From contig JANPWX010000644.1 of the NCBI GenBank assembly GCA_024734555.1, positions 527,149 through 591,148 of the forward strand: a stretch of 64,000 bases of DNA, written 5' to 3'. The notes beneath the pieces are model-generated. The model had not been told where the DNA came from. It did not search any database and was given only the letters and a program-made list of their open reading frames with translations. This DNA comes from Trochalopteron elliotii (taxonomy: Eukaryota; Chordata; Aves; Passeriformes; Leiothrichidae). Positions 24,201 through 32,980 of this stretch are shown here, in pieces; position 1 is the stretch's first letter, and the number at the start of each line of letters is the position of its first letter. The translations under genes and the position numbers were made by a program.

Positions 24201-25056
24201 TAGTTGTAAATAAAGGCAAAGATGTTGTTTTGACAGCATATGAATTATAAAAAACCAACCAAACAAAAACAGCCCCTCAAAAACAGAACAAAAAAAAACC
24301 CCTAAACTGGCAAAACTCCACAAATCCAACCCATGCCTTTATATTTTCATTTCCATTTTTGAAGACAGTATAGAGAGAATAGCTGCTTTCATATCATAGA
24401 AACTGCTTGGTAATTTTCAGCCTGTTTCCAGCATTAATTTTTTTCTTAAGAAAAACAAAGCAAAGGACAATAAAGAGGGGAAAGACAATATTTTCTTATT
24501 AAAGCAAAGGACTATATATTAGACATCTTTCCTGCCAAGCCACTTGTAAACTGCTCTAAGACTTATTCCTGATGTGGTGCTTCCAATGGTCTGCAAAACG
24601 ATTACTGTATTTTGTTTCTTCTTAATATACCAAGGTACAGAGACAATTTTCAACACTTCCCTTTTCTCATATAAGAAAATGCCTAAACAATATCTTGGTA
24701 TACAAATTATGAGAATCTCAGTGAGAAAAAGAATAATATTTTAGCCTCTGGTGATCTTAAGTAAGTAATGGATGCATATGAAAATTACAGATGCTAAAAT
24801 TCTCTGTTGCTGATTTCTCTTTTGCAGGTATTACTATGATGGAGACATGATCTGCAAGGTGCAAGGCAAGAGGTTTGTGTACAAATTTGTGTGTGACTTG
24901 AAGACTCTGATTGGGTACAGCGCAGCAGAGCTGAACCGCTTGGTCACAGAGTGCGAGCAGAAGAAACTGGCCAAGATGCAGCTCCATGGCATTGCACAGC
25001 CAGTTACAGCAGTGGCACTGGCTACAGCATCCCTGCAAGCAGAGAAAGATAATTAA
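109..25056 (+). CDS. GABPA: GABPA, GA-binding protein alpha chain (3' eight coding exons)
   Basis: ETS-family transcription factor, the DNA-binding alpha subunit of GABP/NRF-2, which pairs with GABP-beta and acts in the nucleus on GGAA sites in housekeeping and mitochondrial genes. Eight coding exons are seen: 109-253, 1119-1203, 13595-13840, 17472-17666, 18397-18453, 19489-19629, 20955-21147 and 24828-25056. All junctions are GT/AG and phases join without a break, giving about 429 codons and a TAA stop; the usual protein is about 454 residues, so only about 26 N-terminal residues are missing, left of the window. Order of domains: N-terminal GABP-alpha domain (exons 1-3), Pointed/SAM domain (exon 4, with [17 protein letters not shown]), linker, ETS domain (exons 7-8, with the recognition-helix LSRALR followed by YYYDGDM) and a C-terminal tail ending in EKDN. 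The ETS part looks perfectly conserved; several N-terminal and Pointed-domain residues differ from the mammalian form as I remember it. ERV1 sits antisense in the second visible intron. Confidence 0.97.
254..1118 (+). other. GABPA intron, no embedded feature seen
   Basis: A/T-rich intronic DNA between exons A and B. I see no coding, repeat or RNA signature in it. Confidence 0.6.
1119..1203 (+). CDS. GABPA: GABPA coding exon B
   Basis: Reads [20 protein letters not shown] and on to the donor GTAAGC at 1204, leaving one base of a Gly codon. It is the middle of the N-terminal domain. The residue before the final Gln is Arg where I expect Tyr. The following 12.4 kb intron contains ERV1. Confidence 0.93.
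1204..3831 (+). other. GABPA intron, part left of ERV1
   Basis: Intronic DNA. The only notable feature is a CT-rich tract at about 2,465-2,512 (antisense GA-rich). Short open frames here are not supported as genes. Confidence 0.55.
3838..4311 (-). repeat. ERV1 3' LTR
   Basis: 474 bp, begins TGTTG and ends CTACA on the plus strand. Bordered inside by a polypurine tract and outside by the GATAAA target duplication. Compared with the other LTR it has about 16 substitutions in its first 150 plus-strand bases (R/U5 side) and only about three plus a short indel in the remaining 320 (U3 side). Confidence 0.95.
4230..5723 (-). pseudogene. env: ERV1 env (alpha/gamma-type envelope), two in-frame stops
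   Basis: One reading frame of about 498 codons interrupted by a TGA at 5,342-5,340 and a stop at 4,544-4,542. In order: a hydrophobic leader near residues 25-45, SU with N-glycosylation motifs, an RQKR furin-type cleavage site, a fusion-peptide-like Ala/Gly stretch, an LQNR heptad/immunosuppressive-type segment, the C-x6-[C/G]-C region in which the middle Cys reads Gly, a membrane span (about 16 hydrophobic residues near 4,430) and a tail running into the LTR. The family mediates receptor binding and fusion. This copy cannot make full-length protein. Confidence 0.88.
4312..4329 (-). other. ERV1 polypurine tract
   Basis: On the minus strand the sequence AAAAAGAAAAAGGGGGAAT lies directly before the LTR TG. 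This is the plus-strand primer site for reverse transcription and fixes the element's polarity. Confidence 0.85.
5724..6032 (-). CDS. ERV1 unrecognised Cys-rich ORF between pol and env
   Basis: 102 residues with 12 cysteines, several as CxxC or CC pairs (PCPSCC, HCAHC, CICFDC) with nearby His, suggesting zinc binding. I do not recognise the family. The frame has no ATG at its 5' end; an in-frame TGA lies just upstream, so it may be read from a spliced RNA or be broken. Its TAG stop directly abuts the env ATG (TAGATG) in the same frame, so it could alternatively be an env leader separated by a mutation. A similar Cys pattern after an RCQ motif occurs at the same place in ERV3. Confidence 0.55.
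   Translation of the reverse strand: MRCQDFCPETIVSKIVNEQPLGKTALSVELRKCFHLPCPSCCIPVTLILHCAHCFNTFRRDSTALLVHHCICFDCLEVFNQQTFEQHCGEYIGLDNQQPLKT
6184..8753 (-). pseudogene. pol: ERV1 pol (RT, RNase H, integrase)
   Basis: Frameshifted pol. RT segments at 8,753-7,700 include LPQGM and the catalytic YMDD near 8,200. RNase H begins near 7,330 (FTDAG) and its end carries the HIRSHQ segment near 6,990. Integrase (7,098-6,184 frame) has the N-terminal H-H-C-C zinc motif, the catalytic Asp in WQMDVTH, Asp in KTDNGP and Glu in the VIEC segment, then a C-terminal domain. The order and motifs are those of alpha/betaretroviruses. Stops and frameshifts separate RT from RNase H. Confidence 0.92.
8754..9599 (-). 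pseudogene. pro: ERV1 pro: dUTPase plus aspartic protease
   Basis: A dUTPase-like domain (9,599-9,147; signature [20 protein letters not shown] region) is followed in the same frame, after one stop, by a retroviral protease with the active-site LDTGA near 9,025 and the GRDVLSQ C-terminal motif. dUTPase in this position is typical of beta- but not alpharetroviruses. It would hydrolyse dUTP and process Gag polyproteins. Confidence 0.88.
9660..11426 (-). pseudogene. gag: ERV1 gag
   Basis: Broken gag. A matrix-like part (11,426-10,938), a capsid part containing [16 protein letters not shown] (10,332-10,054) and a nucleocapsid stretch with a CYWCGQS zinc knuckle near 9,680, followed by a second degenerate CxxC near 9,640. 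Multiple stops and frameshifts lie between the parts. The start codon is not certain. Confidence 0.82.
11536..11553 (-). other. ERV1 primer-binding site, tRNA uncertain
   Basis: On the minus strand, two bases after the LTR, the sequence starts TGGTGATCACCACC. The TGGTGA start is nearest to a tRNA-Trp site but the rest does not match well. The assignment is tentative. Confidence 0.4.
11556..12025 (-). repeat. ERV1 5' LTR
   Basis: 470 bp partner of the LTR at 3,838, with TG...CA ends, followed by GATAAA (target duplication). The U3 part is almost identical to the 3' LTR; the R/U5 part is clearly different. Confidence 0.95.
12032..13594 (+). other. GABPA intron, part right of ERV1
   Basis: Intronic sequence from the ERV1 target duplication to the exon C acceptor. 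No repeat or gene is recognised. Confidence 0.55.
13595..13840 (+). CDS. GABPA: GABPA coding exon C
   Basis: The acceptor AG is at 13593-13594. Reads [20 protein letters not shown] and on through an acidic His/Glu-rich stretch to ERLGIPY, ending at donor GTAATA. This completes the N-terminal domain and enters the linker before the Pointed domain. Confidence 0.95.
14072..14305 (-). mobile_element. CR1 LINE 3' fragment
   Basis: Begins AGAATCATGGAATGGTTTGG and follows the well-known avian CR1 3'-end consensus (antisense) through CCCTGCCATTGACAGGGACA and the GGGGATGGGGCAGCCAC block to TAGCTAATC. Truncated, about 230 bp, lies in the GABPA intron between exons C and D, antisense to the gene. Confidence 0.9.
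14306..17471 (+). other. GABPA intron C-D, remainder
   Basis: A/T-rich intronic DNA after the CR1 fragment. I see nothing else that can be named. Confidence 0.5.
17472..17666 (+). CDS. GABPA: GABPA coding exon D (Pointed domain)
   Basis: Sixty-four full codons for the Pointed/SAM domain, from DPVQWSTDQ to SHLELLRK. Ends with the first base of a Tyr codon before donor GTATGG. The middle of the domain ([17 protein letters not shown]) carries several conservative differences from the mammalian form. Confidence 0.95.
18397..18453 (+). CDS. GABPA: GABPA coding exon E (short linker)
   Basis: A 57-base exon after acceptor TTGTAG. Reads [18 protein letters not shown], then donor GTGAGT. It appears one residue longer than the mammalian exon and is the least conserved visible part of the protein. 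Confidence 0.92.
19489..19629 (+). CDS. GABPA: GABPA coding exon F
   Basis: Starts after acceptor CTACAG. Reads from [10 protein letters not shown] through [18 protein letters not shown] to GNRT, donor GTATTG. This is the basic linker just N-terminal of the ETS domain. Confidence 0.95.
20955..21147 (+). CDS. GABPA: GABPA coding exon G (ETS domain, first part)
   Basis: The acceptor is TTAACAG. Reads [20 protein letters not shown] and on to [11 protein letters not shown], with the last Arg codon split across the donor GTAAGA. Contains the ETS tryptophans and most of the recognition helix. Confidence 0.97.
21148..24827 (+). other. GABPA intron G-H with poly(G) run
   Basis: 3.7 kb intron. It contains a run of 15 G at 24,087-24,101 and a poly(C)/A-rich antisense shadow, but no element I can name. 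Confidence 0.5.
24828..25056 (+). CDS. GABPA: GABPA terminal coding exon H
   Basis: Starts after TTTTGCAG. Reads [20 protein letters not shown], then the C-terminal helices used with GABP-beta, ending in EKDN and TAA at 25,054-25,056. It continues into the 3' UTR. Confidence 0.97.
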
Positions 25057-27700
25057 GCAATGGGACTTGTAAGTGGGAACCTGAGGCCTTTCCTCTATAA
25101 TCAGAGCAGTTGGTGCTCTTACCTTTATCAGAACTGGAAACTTACTTTGTTTCTTGACTGTACAATATAGAGCATGAATTTCTATAAAGAACTAAGACTC
25201 ACATAAATTTGAATCTTTTAACAGCATATATTTTAATGTAAGTTAAGAGATCATCCCAACTTCTGCAGCTAGTTGAGAGGTGGAGCCAGTCAGCACTGTG
25301 ACCATGGCTGTGCAAAGTAATTTCTTCAACAGTTTTAAACAAAACTGAAGTCCCTGTAGTCCCCAGGCTGATCAGTTGTGTGAATACAGCCTTTTCCAGT
25401 CTTTTGTTCTCTGCTGAACTACCAAATGGCGTTTGATGCTTTCAAAGTTTACAGTATATTCATTATTCTGTTAATCAAGTGGAGCTGAAAGACATGTTAA
25501 ATGTTACAAAGCATCAAGTTCTTAAAATAGCTTCTGTGTTTAAAAGCAAAGAAAATTTAAGACTAGACTTAACTGGAGATCAGTGCTAAAGCAGGAGATC
25601 CAGGTTTAAATATGGCTTAGGTGAAAAGCCAAATATGAGTATTTCATTGTAATATGCACATAATATACATATACAAGGGCAAATACCTGTTTTAAAATAC
25701 ATACTTGATATTAGCCATTTTGCAGAAAGCAAAGGTGAACTTCTTTCCCTACTGCCATTCCCCATCAGGTAATTCAAAAACTTGAGAAAACAGCCCTCAC
25801 TCAAAGAGTGGATTGTTTTGGTGGGGGGTATTAATACTATGTTCTGCAAGGTGCTTATATCTGCATGGTAGTCATCTTTAGTATCCGAAGACTTAAGTTA
25901 ATCACAGTCAGTAGTCCCAAGTTAGGAACAGAAAGAAAATTGAAAATTGTTTTACAGAGAACTGAAGTTTAATTTCCCAATCATTGTACAATTTAACATA
26001 TATTAACTACAATGAGGTACGTTTTATTTGAAATTAAATTCTCTTTGAATTTCAAATGATATTTTTGAAGCTTCTTAGGCCAAATGCTCCAGAGCTGGGT
26101 GCAATTTGAAGTCTGGATGATGAGTCAGAAATAGTTGGGATGTATCCTGAATTCTGAGCTACTCAGTGCTTCTTGCAAACTTAGACATGCAGTAAAAAGT
26201 AGGCTTCAGCTTTTGATTTTCCATACTGATGCCTGTTAGACTGCTTCTTTTGATGTCTGAGAATGGTGTAATTTGGGGATTGCTTTTGCAATGTTAATTG
26301 TGATGTTAATAAACAGCATAATTACTATGTCACCAGTGATGTTCACCCACTTTTTATAAATTAAAACCGCTCTGGTAACACTTAACAATTACCAGGGAAG
26401 ACCTTTAATTCTGTTAGGGATCGACCTACTCTTAAACCTTAAATCCAAAGTTCTTGAGCAGTGAGGTTCTGAACATAAAGTGTGTTTGTGCTGAACAGTG
26501 AGGGCACTGGGCTGCTGCTCTTGAGGGGAGCAAGAATGGTTACACTTGCAGGCAAAAAGCAGATAATACAGAGACTTGTGTGTATCCTAAAGATGTGTTG
26601 TGGACAAGGCTTTTTGTAGGTGGATGCTCATCTGCAGATAGTTTTTGCTTGACTAGAAGTCTTGAGAAAACAGCCTAGAAAAAATTCTAACTTGTTTTTT
26701 TTCATCATTGACATGATTATAAAATCAAAGGTTTTTGCTGAATTCTTTTGGTAACTCTTACTGTTGTTTTCATCCTTGAGTTCTTACAGAGCTCCATCTG
26801 CTGAGCATGCTGATATCGTTTTTCTTTTTAAAAAAATTGTAGGCCCTGAGCAAAAAATGTGAATGCATCTGTCATGAAAGGTCAACATCACTCGTATTCT
26901 TGCTGTTAGAGTTGATGTCACTGATTTACAAGTGTTGGAGGTGGCTTGTTTAGGAGATGCAGGTTTGCCTACTAAGAATTATGTGAAGCTGGTATTTGAG
27001 GGCAACAGCTCTGCATGGAACAACATTCCGTGACTAAACACAAGTCCAGTACAAGTCACTAGTTCTAGTTAGCAGAGTTCTTGAGATACCTTTTTAGTTA
27101 AAATACAGGATAAAAAGAAAAGAAGCTTAAAATACTAGCTTTCTAGATCAGACTGGACTGTGGGTAAACATACAGCAATATTAAAAAGTAGTATCAATAC
27201 TTCATCCCCCTGCCTCTTCTTGTTACTTAAGTCCCATGGGGGAAACTTCTGCTCCCACCTTTTGTGATTACATCCTGTAACAACAGGCTTTGCAGCCTTT
27301 CAGTAGTAGCAATGGTCTTTGGGGTTCTTTGTTGTGGCTCCATCTGCTTTTCCACCTTTTCTAATTAGTAAAGAAAGAACCTTTGAAGCAGTATAAAATT
27401 ATTATCACACTCTCTGTAGTTGAGGGAGAAATCTGTGACTAACTTGATGTCTTCAGTGAAACAAAAGATGTATAATATATTGTCAAGGAATTTTCTGTTG
27501 CTGCCAGAAGGAAAACAGAATATTCCCAATTTTTGTAAAACAGAAGGGGTTTTGCATACTTTTTACTCTTTAGATAATGACTCTTATACTCTGCCAGTAA
27601 TTCCATATTTCTTTTGTGTTTGCTTTTTTTTGTAATTTTACGTGAAACAATTATTTTCAATTTTTACTCTAATAAAGTATTTGTGCATAAAATGTCAATA
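25057..27700 (+). other. GABPA: GABPA 3' UTR with candidate poly(A) signals
   Basis: A/T-rich sequence after the stop codon without a recognisable gene. AATAAA hexamers occur at 26,308 and 27,671. The second sits in a U-rich context and is my preferred end of the transcript, giving a 2.6 kb UTR. The exact cleavage site is inferred. Confidence 0.55.
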
Positions 27701-29968
27701 TAGTAAAATAAAAATGTTATACAGATAATTTGCCTTCTTAATTTTTCAGACATTTTTAATGTCTTTCAGGAGCAAGCAGTTCAAAGATGAATACGTGCCC
27801 TTTATTATCTTTTCTCTTAAAGTAAGAAGCTCAGTACAGAAAGAAGGCAAACTCAGCTTATGTTCTGAAGATGCATCTTCTTTGACTCTTCTTTGACTCT
27901 TCTTTGGCTATGTGTTTCTACTTTTAAACTGTAACTCAGTGTCCTTTATTTCTGTAGCAGCTTTCTTTAACATTTTAATTGTAAATCTCAGAATTCTGCT
28001 TAGATTAAGCAAATGGTGAAAACTCAGTAGTAGGACAGAATGAAGCTCTGAAATTACTCAGTTTATGCTTTTATTGGTGTTTAGAAGGGCTCATGTTTAC
28101 CTGTACACTTTGGACTTTTTCATTCCTACAGAAAGCCCCATTTACTTCATGTGGCTCTGCTAACAAAACTGCTAGTACTCACCATGTTAAAACAAGATAA
28201 AATTCTGATTGTACTGCTCTTTATTTCTACTGAGACACAATTTAAAAATATTCTTTTCTGAACTCCTCCATTTGGGCTGCCAGCTTCAAGACAGATATAT
28301 TTTGTCATCTTTAAACCTGCCACATCACTTTATTTCAAAATGTTTATATTTAGCTTAGCAGCAACAACATGTAATGGACTGAAAATACTGGTTTTCAGAC
28401 ATTTCAGTAACTTGTTGGTCTTGATGATCTTAGAAGTCTTTTCCAACCTAAATGAATCTATGATTTTAAATTCACTTAAAAGTGCTCCGGTATCATATTA
28501 ATGGAGGACCTATTATATGGGTTTAAAGCTATTAGTATATTTATCCAGTGTGAGGTTTTTTTTAGATTCCTATCATACAGAAATTGTTATTGAAACAATG
28601 TAGGGAGTTACTTGCAGCTTGCAATGTCTTTCTTAATCAAAATAAGCTGACATGGGACTCTACTGCCTGATCGAAAAACTGTTATATGGTCCATTAACAG
28701 GTTTGTGAGGAATATTTTTACTGACTGGATTGGGGTGTCCTGTGCTTCCAGATCATACATATTCTTAAAGGTTGTGGATTTAATATTGCTACATCAGGGC
28801 TGTTAAAATATATTTAGGTTGATACTGTTTAATTTTTTTCCTTTGGAAAAGTAATTCTTAATATGAGTTATGCTAAACAAGAAATTAATTAAAGGCAAGG
28901 AATTAATGATTGACTGGTTTTGAGGGTTGTAATATGGAGCCCTGTGCATTAGTTACATTATTACTCCATTACATTTTGCCTCATTATTTCATGATTGGAG
29001 CGCACAGACTAATCAGCACCAAACTGAAATTTTACCATCTTGTAATTTTAGAGTATTGACATCTTACATATTAATAACTTGAAAGGAAGGTTTAAAAATG
29101 CTGAGTAGGGAGAAACAAATGTTGAGGGTCTGAATTTAATTAAAATTGCCTTTTACTTGTGAAACTGGGTTTCTGAAAACCAAAATGAAATGGTTCTAGT
29201 GGCGGTTGTATCAGAAGATTTGTCTGGAAGCCATAGAACAGTCCTTATTTACTTAAAAAAGACGGAGGAATCAGTTGTTGTGTTTGTGGCACACAATGTC
29301 CATGTAACTTCTTTTTTGTAGGTGGTGTTACTGTAACCAGCTGTGATGGGAAAGACAGAATCCAAAGAAGTAATTGATCGTAGTTTTAAGCAACTTACTT
29401 GTGCAGCTACTTAATAAAAATGAAGTCAGTTTAAAAGAGGAGATAAAGAAATAACTGGAATCCTCATGTAAAATAGTTGTTATCAGAAAAAGCTAAAACT
29501 CCCTACAGAACATTAGTTTTTCATAGTCCAGAAGTTCTTGACTTATAAAACAACTGCTAGACATAAAATATTTTAAAAAACCAGTTTGTGGTAATTTTCA
29601 TGTGGCAGGAGTTGAAATTGTTGTTCAGAAAAAAACAGAGAAAATGCTTGTTTAGTTTAGCACAACTTTGGGGAGTGTGAAAACTTGTGGAAATGTTTCA
29701 TTTTGTCTATTGAATTGCTTCAAGTATTTGTTACCAATAATCTAAATGAGCTCACATAATAAAAATCTCACACTGTCCATCCATAATAGATCTGAAATGT
29801 TAAGACACTTCTTTTTTCTTACCTATTCAACTTGCCTTTTAACCTAAATGTATGAAATTAGCATTTAGGAACCATATTTCTAGTCCTATGGGTCCTACCT
29901 CTCAGAATTCACTAATCAATGTGATTTATTAAAAATATGGATATTTATCTAATATCAATATCCAACTA
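27701..29968. other. Intergenic DNA, no gene seen
   Basis: A/T-rich sequence downstream of GABPA. Apart from the short CR1 end I see no coding potential or repeat I can name. Confidence 0.5.
28415..28466 (+). mobile_element. CR1 3'-terminal fragment
   Basis: About 50 bases matching the CR1 3' end in sense orientation (TTGATGATCTTAGAAGTC then TTTTCCAACC and AATGAATCTATGATT). Severely truncated. Confidence 0.75.
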
Positions 29969-30313
29969 TGACAGACAAAGACTCTCTAACAGTTTAAAGT
30001 TAGAAAGTGTATGTTTATTATGACGCCAGGCAGCGTGCAGGATAGCTCCCAAATACACACGCGCAATTTACAGATGATCACAGGGTCTTTTTATGTACAG
30101 GAGTATTGAATAGCGAAAACACAAATACATATTCATAGCTCAGGTACATCCCATTCCCCGCTTCGTATGGTAATTAGCCAAAAAGCCATTAAGCATGCGT
30201 AGTTTGTTCTTTAAAATGGGTCGGTGGTCCTTTTTATGGGGTGGAGTCTCAAAATGATGAAGTAAATGGGTCTTCCTCGCTTTGACTTTTTAACCTTTTA
30301 GTGCTATGTGACA
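29969..30313 (-). repeat. LTR-like block (right boundary uncertain)
   Basis: Begins TGACAGACAAAG. On the minus strand it shows a TATA-like CATAAAAAGG and, further on, AATAAA about 50 bases before the CA end: the layout of U3-R-U5. A possible other end is at 30,313 (minus start TGTCACATAGC), flanked by ACTA/ACTG, an imperfect target duplication. It may extend to about 30,560. Probably a solo LTR. Confidence 0.45.
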
Positions 30314-30756
30314 ACTGAATCCTGTTTTTCCAGGGCTGTTTGATTTATGATTGTATTGTATTCTTGGAGTCTATTGATTAGTCAGAATACATAAACAGGC
30401 CTCATGATTTATCGGTTCCTTAAATCCAGCTACTGTTAGTAGAGGGAAGTTTGTCTATCTTACCTCAGCAATCGCTAGTTTCACTAAAGTCTTTAATTCT
30501 TAAAAATTAATGTCTCAAATGTATAATACCCCTTTCTCAGTAAACAAAAAGCAAATTATATGGCTTATATCTGAGTATAATCAATTACTGATTATAATGG
30601 AAGCAAACATGGATGGCACTAAAAACTTGTTTCTTAGATTTATTGTTTATTTGAAATTCCTTCCAGTTAGGGAAATGTAATTTAGGATGAAATAATGTTA
30701 CTTAACTACTTCCCCCTTCATTCTGGTAAGCTTTGGTTTTTCAATATTCTCATTTT

Positions 30757-31041
30757 TGAGAAAAATTGGGCAGGAGACGATGTTTCCTCCTTTTAAAAGC
30801 CTTTATTAAAGTATAGCTCTTTTAGAAGCAGGCGCCTCAGGGGGGTGGGGTGGCCTCCACTGCAGTGCTGAGAAGGAGGGGGGAGCTGGGCACTTGGCCG
30901 CTGCACACAGCCGAGTTGGGAATTCGCCTCCCCACTCACGGGAGCATGCTCCCGACAATTCCGAGTCCAATGTGATTTCCACTGATGAGTCAGGTGTTCA
31001 GATTGCCCTTCTGGTCATGGCGAGATCAAAATTCCAGGTAT
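30757..31041 (-). repeat. ERV2 3' LTR (visible part)
   Basis: Starts TGAGAAAAATTGGGCAGG on the plus strand and matches 40,782-41,066 with only about three differences over 285 bases. AATAAA on the minus strand lies near the end. The rest of this LTR falls in the N gap. Confidence 0.93.
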
Positions 31042-31392
31042 NNNNNNNNNNNNNNNNNNNNNNNNNNNNNNNNNNNNNNNNNNNNNNNNNNNNNNNNNNN
31101 NNNNNNNNNNNNNNNNNNNNNNNNNNNNNNNNNNNNNNNNNNNNNNNNNNNNNNNNNNNNNNNNNNNNNNNNNNNNNNNNNNNNNNNNNNNNNNNNNNNN
31201 NNNNNNNNNNNNNNNNNNNNNNNNNNNNNNNNNNNNNNNNNNNNNNNNNNNNNNNNNNNNNNNNNNNNNNNNNNNNNNNNNNNNNNNNNNNNNNNNNNNN
31301 NNNNNNNNNNNNNNNNNNNNNNNNNNNNNNNNNNNNNNNNNNNNNNNNNNNNNNNNNNNNNNNNNNNNNNNNNNNNNNNNNNNNNNNNNNNN
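31042..31392. other. Assembly gap (351 N)
   Basis: Unknown bases. They replace the rest of the ERV2 3' LTR and the env C-terminus. If the LTR is 691 bp as its mate suggests, at least 400 bases of LTR plus the env end are missing, so the true size is probably larger than 351. Confidence 0.95.
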
Positions 31393-32980
31393 TTTCCATT
31401 CTTGATTACCTACATATGCTATTTTCCTGATTTCTTTTGAAATGTTTCGAATTACCTCACTTTTGTCATTGATTTCCAAGCAGCATTCTGAGGTGTTGAA
31501 TTTTCCACAGATGCTTCCTTCATTTGCCAATAATCTACAGCCAATCTAATTTGGTACACCACTACTTTAGTTTGTGTCAGTTGGTTGCTTATGTAATCTA
31601 ATGCCAATGCTGTTTTATTAGAAATTATTTCTAATACTGCTTGGAGTCGAATTATACGATTTAACATGTAAATTGGTGTTCGGTACCCCCAGGACCCATC
31701 CTGTGCCCATGTTGCTGGTCCCTAAGTTTCTATAATTTTTTCCGGAGTCCAGACTTCTCCTTTCCAGGTCTGCTCACTCCCCAGGTCAATTGTAGTTCTT
31801 TTCTTTCGATTGCTTTTTCTTAAGGTGTCATAAAGGGGGATACCTAGTTGTTGTCCGGATTTGCGTGGAAGAAGAAAGAAGGCCGGCTTTATGATGCTAA
31901 TAGTACAACTACCTGACCAGTCCCCGGGGAGGTGTAAGCTCGGTTTCCATAAATCCAAAATAAGTATCTTGGTGCTTTCCAAAAAGAATCTTCTATATTA
32001 AATGGGTGTTCCCAATACTTTGAAATGTCTTTTCATTGCCCAGAAGGGGTTAATGTTATTAGATTCATCTTTGCATTTGTGTAATTGATAGCCTGTATGG
32101 TAAACACACCGAACTCTTTTCCTAATAGCCCAATATGTTTTTGGTTTTGTAGGGACCCATTCTTCAATGAATTCTTTCACTGTCAGATACCTCTTACAAG
32201 GCATTTTCCCCACAAATGTCTGGTACCTTTTGCCTACTCTTCTTATACACTCTTCTCCTATTACAGTCGCCTTTAAATCCTACTGTTCTTTTGGTCTTTC
32301 TTTCCCTTTTGGAGGTGCTTCCCTTAGCTGTCTCCATCTAAGAATGTCAAGTGGTGTTAAACTGCTACCTTCCCAAGGCCATACATCAGCCATTTGAGTG
32401 TTCCCACATACCCAGCAGTTTGTTAGGTTCAACTCATGGCTAATCTTTTCTATGAGATCAACAAACAGATTCTTTTCTAGGGGTTCACTTATTTCACTTT
32501 TGTTCCACATTACTGGCTTTTCCTTTATGAGGTCAGCTACTCCATTTAAATTGTTTAGTTTTTCAAAACAAACCCATTCTCTGACATGGCATTCCCCAAC
32601 TAGGCGCCGTCTAAAGTCGGTAGCACTTTTGGCAACCCAATATTTCTTTCCATCTTCTACACAGGTGGAAAGGGTGGCTATATCCAAACAGGTAGGATCA
32701 ACGTGGGTGTGAACCCTTATCAGCGACTGCAGGTTTTCCCCATCATATATGGGCTGATAGCATTTGGTGCATGTTCCTTCTGACAGCTGAACCATTAGCA
32801 CAGCTACTATCAGCTTCTCCAAGAGTCTGATACGAACCTTTCTGGTCTCGCTCAGTCTTGCCTCTTGGATTCGGTCTTTTGACAGCTGAACCATTAGCAC
32901 AGTCACTATTAGCCTCTCCAAGAGTCTGATACAAACCTTTCTGGTCTCGCTCAGTCTTGCCTCTTGGATTCAGTGGCCTT
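31393..32980 (-). pseudogene. env: ERV2 env (gammaretroviral), broken, with duplicated leader
   Basis: Minus-strand envelope remnants in several frames. The SU part (32,921-32,280) contains NCWVCG, the CxxC motif used for SU-TM disulfide in gammaretroviruses. The TM part (31,667-31,393) has a heptad-rich region and a C-x7-CC segment, and breaks at the N gap before the membrane span. The hydrophobic leader segment is present twice because of a 99-bp tandem duplication. No ATG is found for the leader; a TGA precedes it. Confidence 0.85.
32782..32979 (-). repeat. 99-bp tandem duplication in ERV2 env leader
   Basis: Two units, 32,782-32,880 and 32,881-32,979, each starting GACAGCTGAACCATTAGCAC and differing at a handful of positions. 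The period is 33 codons, so the reading frame is kept and the hydrophobic leader helix (LLE[KR]LIV.VLMVQLS) is repeated. Confidence 0.93.

Noticed and set aside
30894..31530. Four long frames on both strands that appear open
   Set aside because: Mostly unknown X residues across the N gap.
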